Source: Conchocele bisecta (Eukaryota > Mollusca > Bivalvia > Lucinida > Thyasiridae). Taken from it: a stretch of DNA of 64,000 nucleotides. This document shows positions 56,251 to 64,000 of this stretch, in pieces. The notes beneath the pieces were generated by a model. It did not search any database. It was given only the letters and a program-made list of their open reading frames with translations, and was not told the origin of the DNA. The DNA is taken from positions 22,447,919-22,511,918 of the forward strand of contig CM055279.1 of assembly GCA_029237695.1 (NCBI GenBank). The letters run 5' to 3'. Numbering within the stretch: the first letter of the stretch is position 1; each line of letters begins with the position of its first letter. The translations under genes and the position numbers were made by a program.

Positions 56251-56584
56251 CTGTCACTGCACACAACTTCACAAAGACTGAAATAGTTCACAATACCTGG
56301 TTATACCCTTTGCTATAGCTGCACATTTTTTGCTTTATAGGCAATAGGTTTACTATATCGCAACACCAGTCAACGGTTTAAATTATGCGGAATAACGTTT
56401 CACTAAAATATAGCAATAATCTGCAGGGCGTTGACATTCATAGCTATATAGTTATTGAGAGACAAATGTACAATATGATAACAAAATATTATCATGAACT
56501 TGTCGAAAATCTAAATAAATGCTGTGCATCGATTAATCATAAGGAAGCTACATACCAAATTTCAGGTCAGGTGTGTAGTTAGTA

Positions 56585-56772
56585 CAGTTTTACGACTTGC
56601 AAACCAAAATTGGAAAATTATAAGTCGAAAAGGGGGTGATAATTCATGACCTCGAGGTCGAATCAAAAATAAAAATAAACTGTGCGCATCTACTCATCAG
56701 GTGTGTAGCTAGTACAATTTAAAAAATTTACGACTTACAAGTCAAAATTGGAAAATTCTAAGTTGAAAAGGG
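56585..56772. repeat. CCATGACCCCGGGGTC tandem family, left part
   Basis: GTACAGTTTTACGACTTGCA and AAAATTGGAAAATTATAAGT motifs. The array is interrupted by the hAT element at 56773 and continues at 59925. Confidence 0.75.
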
Positions 56773-59700
56773 CAGGGTTTCCACTGGAGAAAATTCGCCA
56801 CTTTTTTTTTGTGTAAAAGCGCACGCGAAAATTGTTCAAATTTGAATATATTTTTGCGCGCGCTTTGACAAAAAAAATATACATCATGTACAGTGTATCT
56901 ACTAAGAACAATAAAAGATGGTATCATTATGTTTATTTTCTTGTTTTTGTCACACATCATTCATGATAAGATTTGACACATTGTGATAAATGAGAAATAA
57001 AATTAAATACATGTCATTTGACATAATACAGCATTATTTTCAACTTTCATTCAGCATGTTTCACTACAACTTCACTTCCATACATTCAAGATTCGCCTCT
57101 GCTTCTTCTCTACCCACTTATCAAATGCTCTCTTGAAATCAAACATATCTGCACTTGGACCATCTAAACTTATCGACATCAAATCATACAGTTTTCTAGT
57201 ACTAAGCCTATTTCTAAGTTTTGTCTTATAAGGTTCTGCCTACTAAACCCACGCTCAAAATATGATACTGGCATGGTCAACAAGATCACAGCTAGCTCAC
57301 AGACAATTGGCACACTTTCTTTCAACCTGAAGGATATCTGCACTACATCATATACAGTATGACAAGACTGTGAATAAGAACTAACTACCATCCTATGGAA
57401 AGTACTAATCTCCTCATGAGCTTTCTCTCCACCACTCTGCCCCACTCCTGATTTCTCAACAAACTTCCTCAACACTCTCGGCCAACTTTTCATTATTACC
57501 ACCTTTCTTACCAAACACAAGTGGATCAAACACTGTGCAGATTGCAGACACAACCACCCCGTCCCCCTTATCACTGAATCGTGCCTCCAAGTTCTCCAAC
57601 AAATTTTCACTGAATTTCCTGCACGCACCTTTCGCCTCCACTCTCTGCTTCTCACTATCACGTACAACATGCCCATCAAACTCAAAACTATCTGCCGATA
57701 CTACAGGTACAACACTCTCGAACATTCTCATGTTCACCCCACTCTCTGATTCAAGCGCCCTGATACTCTGAACCGTCAATTCTAAAAGGCAACCTACATG
57801 CGAGTGATCTATTTTGCTAGAAGGCCCTACACATGATGCCTATATATGTATATAGTTGCTGCAATACATCTACCAAGTAGTACGAACAATACTGGTTCAC
57901 CCTGGTGTGAAACACTTGCTTGAACCTAGTTGCCTTGCTCTCCGATCTACTCTGATTCAACACATCCAAAATGTTATCCAGTCTCGCAACATTCTTCGCA
58001 GCCTGATCAAAATAACTATAAATCAAATAGAGCAACTCCTGATATTTAACTAAATACTGTACCTTGTATGCTGCCCCACCACTGGCCAATGCCAACCTAT
58101 GTGAAACTTCTGCATTAACTCTAGTGACTACACCTGACTTGCAACCTACCACAACACTCGCACCATCCGTCGCCATACCACACATTCTCCCAACATCAAG
58201 ACCACAATCCCACAAACTACCCAATAACTCGGTACATATCTTCTCCGCAGTCGCCCCTTCTCTCAAACGCCTCTCATCAAACAAACAACTCTTTGGCACA
58301 TATCTACCCAAATCCTGTTCTAGAAAGCGCACGTACACTATTAAGTTCTGCTCAGTAGAAATGTCTGTTGACTCGTCAATCATTACACTGTATGGTTTGC
58401 CCCCGATTGCCGAAATCATATCATCCCGAATAACGTCACAAATAGCCGACTGGAAATCGCCTATGCTCTCGGCGTGTTCGTATGTAGTATGCCGGTCAAC
58501 CTTCATGTGGCGTAGTGGCTCGCTTCCCTTTGTGATGCATAGTTCGTTCAGATCGCCGAATAACGAATTTGGCAGACTGTGCTTTGCCATGAAGTAGATG
58601 TTCCGCAGAGCCCCGGTTATCGATTCCTCGGACTTGCGTACGTGGTGTGCCTGTGCAGCCTTGAAGTTGTTGCAGGTTGCGACGATCTTTTCTGCAGCAC
58701 TATGACTGTTTTCACCTAAAAAGAAGTGATTAACGATATATTGGCAGAATATCAATAACATAGCGCTTATATGCATGCAATTATTAATTATTCGGTTGTG
58801 GCTGTGCATCTTTAATACAGTACTTACATAATTAATTAAGCAATTGACGCTAATATAAAATATGATAGAATTTTTTTAAATACTCGTGTATTTCTTTATT
58901 TAATACACTAATGAATGCGGTACGCACCTTTTCCGTTCAAATGTTTTGTGACGTTTTCCAGCTTCATGCGCAGCCGCTGGTGAAGGTGTTCACTACCTGG
59001 GCCCGTTTGCAGGTGTCGCAGTACATTTCCTTGTTCTGGGCCTCATATTGCAGCAACAGTCGACCTTTGGTAGCGGTTAGCTTAGTTTGCTTAGTTGGTG
59101 ACGGGACTGTTTCTACGATGTTGTCACCGGCTCTGTTGTCGAACAAGTCGTCTATTGAAGAACACGGCTTTCTGGCAAATAGGTCAGAAATCATTCGGCA
59201 TTTCGCTGGCAGCCGACTAATCTCGTACTGATGCTTTCGTCCCATACTGACAATGTTGCGTGGTGTTGCCCAGCATCGTTTTAAATACATCTTCTGAACT
59301 GCGTTCAGTTAATTAATTAACACATAATTATTTGATTAGACTAACGCCGTTAACAGCCATCGATGATCGTTAATTGCTAAATTACCGACATGGCTAATTG
59401 GTGAAAATAGTTCACCTACACGCCCATTATTGAGAATCGCGTTAATTGCGATCTAATTAGCTTTGACCCAAGTGTCGCCAATCGGTAATTAACCATCATG
59501 GCTTATTGGCGAAAAGAGTTCACCATAATTATACTTCAGCTTAATGAATTATTTAGGATATGGGATACATCAAGAAAGAAATCATGTCAATGCAGTATAA
59601 TACACTCCATGTTTAGATTAATTAACACATAATTATTTGATTAGACTAACGCCATGGGAACCATCAAGAAAGAAATCATGTCAAACCAGTATAATACACT

Positions 59701-59924
59701 CCATGTTTAGATAAGAAAGCTTGTTGTGTCTCGTGTGTTTGGGATTATTGATTTATTCACTGGAAAACGTGGTTATAGACGGTGGATAGGGAAAATCCTG
59801 GCATGGCTGCCGGGTCGGAAAATTGTAACTAGAGATATTTTTTTCCGCCAAATCAGATTTTTTTTCGCCACTTTCTTTTTAAATTCACCAATTGCGAATG
59901 TGGCGATCGCCAGCGGAAACCCTG
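56773..59924 (-). mobile_element. hAT-superfamily DNA transposon, 3.15 kb
   Basis: The left end is CAGGGTTTCCACTGGAG and the right end is CGATCGCCAGCGGAAACCCTG; as inverted repeats these agree over about 15 bp (CAGGGTTTCCRCTGG), the hAT pattern. A broken hAT transposase gene lies inside on the minus strand. Flanks are GAAAAGGG and AAAGGGGG; a clean 8-bp target duplication cannot be read because the target is A/G-rich. The insertion split a tandem-repeat unit whose intact form (AAAAGGGGGAGATAATCC) is present many times just to the right. Confidence 0.8.
57064..59290 (-). pseudogene. hAT transposase (ZNF862/DUF4371-like), intron-containing, frameshifted
   Basis: Exon 1 (59290-58928) has a zinc-finger-like MYCDTCKRAQ with a following NVTKHLN histidine, but a one-base shift near 58966 puts them in different frames. 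An intron (58927-58716) has GTGCGT and TTTTTAG ends. Exon 2 carries SVMIDESTDIST (first catalytic aspartate region) and CGMATDGASVVVGCKSG, both standard for the ZNF862-like hAT group. After an unsettled stretch near 57800 the 3' part continues in other frames, ending in ELAVILLTMPVSYFERGF, the C-terminal hAT dimerisation region. At least two frame breaks remain, so the gene is inactive as read. Confidence 0.8.
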
Positions 59925-60960
59925 AAAGGGGGAGATAATCCATGACCCCGGGGGTCAAATAAAATATCAAAATAAATGCTGCGCATCGACTCATCATAAG
60001 GAAGCTATATACCAAGTTTCAGGTATGTAGTCAGTACGGTTTAAAAGTTTTATGACTTGCAAGCCAAATTTAGAAACTTCTAAGTGGAAAAGGGGGTTAT
60101 AATCCATGACCCCAAGGTCGAATAAAAAATCGAAATAAACTTTGCTCATCTACTCATCATAAGGAAGCTACCAAGCTTCAGGTGTGCAGCTACATGTAGA
60201 ACAATTTAAAAATGTTATGACTTACAAGCCAAAATTGGAAAATTCTAAGTCAAAAAGGGGGAGATAATCCATGACACCGGGGTCAAATAAAAAATCAAAA
60301 TAAACTGTGTGCATCTACTCATCATAAGGAAGCTACATACCAAAAACGGGAGATAATCCATGACCCCGGGGTCAAATAAAATATTGAAATAAACTTTGTG
60401 CATCTACTCATCAGAAGGAAGCTACATACCAAAAAGGGGGAGATATTCCAGGACCCCGGGGTCGAATTAAAAATCGAAATAAACTTTGCGCATCTACACA
60501 TCATAAGGAAGCTACATACCAAGTTTCAAGCGTGTAGCTAGTACAATTTAAAAGTTTTACGACTTACAAGCCAAAATTGGAAAATTCTAAGTCGAAAGGG
60601 GGAGATAATCCATGACCCGGGGGTCAAGCAAGTTTCAGGTCTGTAGCTATTACGACTTACAAGCCAACATTCAAAAATTCTTAGTCAAAAAGGGGCAGAA
60701 AATCCATGGGGGGGTCGAATAAAAAATTGAAAAAAATGTTGTGCATCGACTCATCAGAAGCAAGCTACATACCAAGTTTCAGGTGTGTAGCTAGTACATT
60801 TTAAAAAATTTACGACTTACAAGCCAAAATTGGAAAATTCTAAGTTGAAAAGGGCGAGATAATCCATGACCCCGGGGTCAAATAAAATATCAAAATAAAT
60901 GTTGCGCATCGGTATGTAGTTAGTAGTGACTTAGTACGGTTTAAACGTTTTACGACTTGC
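59925..60960. repeat. Tandem repeat, about 170-bp unit, with CCATGACCCCGGGGTC box
   Basis: At least six irregular units with GGGGGAGATAATCCATGACC, AAATAAACTTTGCGCATCTA, ATAAGGAAGCTACATACCAA and TTTTACGACTTACAAGCCAA. Some units are truncated (60350, 60440). Further copies at 56585-56772, 63690-63960 and, reversed, 50880-51010. Confidence 0.88.
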
Positions 60961-61019
60961 AAGCCAAATTTGGAATATTTGACAGTTAAATCGATCATAA
61001 TTTAACACATCGATGTTCC

Positions 61020-61835
61020 AAGGTTGTTTGGTATAGAGAGGTTCCACTGTAGTTCTAATTCTGTCTATTTCTCAGTTTTACTTTAAACAATATTTGTTAA
61101 GTATTAATGTTACAGTATGTTTAGACATGTTCATGTGAAGAAGAATTTTGAAATATCTAATAAAAGAACGACCTTTTGGCGGCCATCTTGGATGACGTGA
61201 CCATCCGATTTCGACAAAAAATGCACCAGAGCGATCGCCTCGTTGATAACTTCGATTTGATATATGACATGACCATATTCGGTCAAAAATAAAAGTTGAC
61301 CCAAATTTTACCCCACGGGCCACGCCCATTTTTGACCCCGGGGTCACCATTTTAACAACTTTGAAAGAGCATTGTACATCGATCATTCCTACCAAGTAGA
61401 AAATAAATTAAAAAAAAATGTCCGAAATCCGGTTAAAAGTTCTTGAGAAGAAGATTTTTGAATAATTTTAGACGGCGACCATCTTGGATTACGTAATGAA
61501 GTCATTTTAACAATTTTGTAATACCCCTACCTAAGGACCATGACCATGAAGTTTGGCGACAATAGGCCCAATGGTTACCGAGGAGAAGACGTTTCAAAAT
61601 GTTCACGGACGACGACGGACACATTGCGGTAACAATAGCTCACATGAGCTTCGCTCAGGTGAGCTAATGAAAATAAGAAATGCGTCTGTCGAACGCGGAT
61701 GCCACCTGCAGCATATTTGAGAAACTGTGACAAATTGGTTAACCGAAAAGTGTGACGGACGGACGGACGGACGGACAGACGGACGGTCCAAACACTATAT
61801 GCCACCCGTTTCTTCGAAACCCGGTGGCATAAAAA
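61020..61835. repeat. Dispersed repeat with GGAC microsatellite and GGTGAGCTAA end
   Basis: 61180-61600 contains two related blocks (GGCGGCCATCTTGGATGACG; GGCGACCATCTTGGATTACG). It ends with GCTCACATGAGCTTCGCTCA and GGTGAGCTAA near 61665, then a (GGAC)n run at 61757-61786 and a hairpin TGCCACCCGTTTC / GAAACCCGGTGGCA at 61800-61830. No gene. Confidence 0.6.
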
Positions 61836-61916
61836 AAAGATAAATAAATTTGCCGAAGTTATATGACATAGAACTATGTTATGTTAGTGACCAAACAGAG
61901 GGATACATGTGCATCA

Positions 61917-62263
61917 GAGCTCCAGATAAGGTGCGTATTGGCGTATATTACACTCTTATTTTAGCTAAATACGCATTGATTACCAACATTGGAAGTACAA
62001 AAATTAAATACTATAAGAAAGTTGACAATGTACTTAGTTCAGCTGCAAAAATCAAACATTGTACATTTTCAACTGTATTACAGTATAAATAAGTGAATAA
62101 GTAATAATACACACAAATAAGTGAATGTTTAAATTTGTTTTGATCATTTGTTCCCTATTTAATAATGAATAACATCAATAATCCATTTGTAACAATAAAA
62201 TACGCATTTAATTTGAAACCAGGGAGTACAATGCTCTTTAGACAAAGCTTATCTGGAGCTCTG
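61917..62263. mobile_element. MITE with CAGAGCTCCAGATAAG ends, 347 bp
   Basis: Left CAGAGCTCCAGATAAGGTGC, right GCTTATCTGGAGCTCTG; AT-rich interior. Cleanest copy of the family that also bounds 13411-15475. Confidence 0.8.
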
Positions 62264-62330
62264 TGTATCAGAACAGTATTTATTTAAGTCTTTTATTCCC
62301 GCTCTGTAGCCGATTTCATCAAAATTTTGT

Positions 62331-62496
62331 CGTCTGCTGGAAATTATTTATTTTAAATATTTCTTGATAAAAACCTGTTTTGGCAGCGCATGAGAATCGT
62401 CTCCAGTGGAGACGATTCTCATGTGCTGTCAAAACAGGTTTTTTGTTAAGAATTAAGACAAAAATGAAAATCAGCAGACAACAATTTTCGTCTCGC
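62331..62496. mobile_element. Foldback element, near-perfect hairpin
   Basis: GTCTGCTGGAAATTATTTAT on the left; GCGCATGAGAATCGTCTCC meets its complement at the centre TCCAGTGGAGACG; AAAATGAAAATCAGCAGAC on the right. Confidence 0.8.
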
Positions 62497-62510
62497 AGGT
62501 AGTGAGGGTT

Positions 62511-62938
62511 AAAGGTACATGTACATGCCCACTCAGTAGGCACAAATGTTCTTTATATCAGAGACATCATCTGGGACATTTTCTGGCAAAACAAACATTC
62601 ATTCACCATTACCCCACGTAATGATTGGCATTAGTATACATTAGATATCAGACGTAAATTTCCGCACTGATATCAGGGGCGATAATCATGTTTCCTTAAA
62701 ATGTTACCGGACATTACTATTTATTCTCTGTATTTATTTGTTGATGTGCAATGATCATACTATATAATCTGTCCCGCGTCACTATCAGTAACATAAATAT
62801 TACTAAAGAATTATATCTGTATAGCGGCCACTCGTAATCTTTAGAACTGGTGGAATAGGGACACAATTATACACTTATTTAATTCCTATAAAGAACAGTT
62901 TGTGCCGACTGAGTGGGCATGGGATGTACCTTTAATCC
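62511..62938. mobile_element. MITE, TACATGCCCACTCAGTAGGC family
   Basis: Both inverted ends present; an internal deletion of about 80 bp relative to 22485-22973 (after ATATAATCTGTC). Confidence 0.85.
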
Positions 62939-62949
62939 AAATTAGGACC

Positions 62950-63110
62950 GAAAATTGTCCACTGCTGTTGTTTCACATTTTGTCTTTTGTTAGTAAAAAC
63001 ATGGTTTTGCATGCATTTTATAATTGTTTCCATTGGAAATGATTCTAAAGTGCTGTTAAACCATGTTTATAATGAGAAAATAATGAAATAAAAAATTAAC
63101 AGTAGACGAC
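62950..63110. mobile_element. Diverged foldback element
   Basis: GTCCACTGCTGTTGTTTCAC to TTAACAGTAGACGACAC, centre TTTCCATTGGAAAT; a diverged relative of 62331-62496. Confidence 0.65.
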
Positions 63111-63115
63111 ACAAA

Positions 63116-63622
63116 TTAAAGGTACATGCCCACTCACTAGACACAAAATGTTCTTCATATCAGAGACATCATCCGAGACATTTTCTGGCAAAATAAACAT
63201 TCATTCACCATACCCCACGTAATGATTGGAATTATTATACATTTTATGTCAGACGTAAATTTTCACACCGATATCAGGGGCGATAACCGTGTTTCCTTAA
63301 AATGTAAACGGACATCACTATTTATTCTCTGTATTTATTTTTTGATGTGCAATGATCATACTTTATAATCTGTTGACAATATTATTCTTTCGGATGACGC
63401 ATTTAACTAGTATAAATAATTAAAAAATATCATGCCTCATTTGCATATGAAAATAGCCTGATACCACCGCGCGTCACTATCCGTAAAATAAATATTACTA
63501 AATGATTATATCTGTCTAGCGTGCACTTCTAATTTTTCGAACTTGTAAACTAGCGACACAATTAAACACTTATTTAATTCCTATAAAGAACAGTTTGTGC
63601 CTATTGAGTGGGCATGTACCGG
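63116..63622. mobile_element. MITE, TACATGCCCACTCAGTAGGC family
   Basis: TTAAAGGTACATGCCCACTC at left, GTGGGCATGTACCGGTACCT at right; full length. Confidence 0.85.
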
Positions 63623-64000
63623 TACCTTGAATTCAGCATTGTAAGGGTTAAAGGCATGTTGTATCAGATACATGTACATGTATGCACAGAAAGTCAGAAT
63701 GGGGGTTATATATAAGCAATGACATCGGGATCAAATATCAAAATTATCTTTGCACATCAAAACGCCATAAGGAAGCTACATGTACATACAATTTACCAAA
63801 TATGAAGTCTCCAACTATTACGGTTTAAATTTGTTTACTGCTTACAAGGCAAAATTGCAAAATTTAAAGTCCAAAAGGGGGAGATAATCCATGTCCCGGA
63901 AGCTAAATAAAAAATCAAAATTCACTAAAAAGTTGTGAAGGTCATATTAAGGGCAGCATGGAAGTCTGGCATTTGTGCACATGTGCATGATATATTGAAA

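Noticed and set aside
58064..58597. 177-codon plus-strand frame opposite the hAT transposase
   Set aside because: It is antisense to a well-supported transposase frame and shows no recognisable motif.

Overview
The window looks like animal nuclear DNA, most likely from a lophotrochozoan and probably a bivalve mollusc. The evidence is AT-rich sequence, spliced exons with long repeat-filled introns, a metazoan glucose-transporter gene, a Ngaro/DIRS-type tyrosine-recombinase retroelement, a hAT transposon and a dense crowd of short inverted-repeat (MITE) families. The species assignment is inference; nothing prokaryotic was seen.

One host gene spans most of the left two thirds. It is a class I-like facilitative glucose transporter (SLC2A/GLUT family) on the minus strand. 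Nine coding exons could be placed by family motifs, GT/AG splice sites and matching codon phase. In transcript order they are 39805-39674, 32710-32612, 27551-27388, 24281-24157, 21419-21249, 17215-17108, 15822-15734, 9005-8907 and 6700-6488. They join in frame into about 400 residues, running from the start methionine to about transmembrane helix 8/9. The last 100 or so residues lie beyond the left edge. Phases at the eight joins are 0, 0, 2, 1, 1, 1, 0, 0, and all agree.

The most striking observation is that two long minisatellites in this gene are copied from its own splice junctions. The 25.5-27.4 kb array (83-bp and 71-bp units) repeats the last 70 nt of exon 3 plus the splice donor and first 13 nt of intron 3, giving about two dozen tandem donors. 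The 9.2-12.4 kb array (90-bp units) repeats the last part of intron 7 with its polypyrimidine tract and AG plus the first 28 nt of exon 8, giving about 35 tandem acceptors, each followed by an early in-frame stop. A third array at 1.5-5.9 kb (36-bp unit) derives from the terminal inverted repeat of a dispersed MITE and shows a roughly 1.7-kb higher-order duplication.

Region by region: 0-6.5 kb holds hairpin elements, the 36-bp satellite and MITEs. 6.5-40 kb is the GLUT gene, with MITEs, tandem repeats and a G/C-tract array at 34-36.3 kb in its introns. 40-42.5 kb holds nothing recognised. 42.57-46.77 kb is a complete but decayed Ngaro-like retrotransposon with split direct repeats. 46.8-56.7 kb is dispersed repeats, a perfect 162-bp palindrome and a few doubtful exons. 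56.77-59.92 kb is a hAT transposon with recognisable ends and a broken, intron-containing transposase gene. 59.9-64 kb is tandem and MITE repeats.
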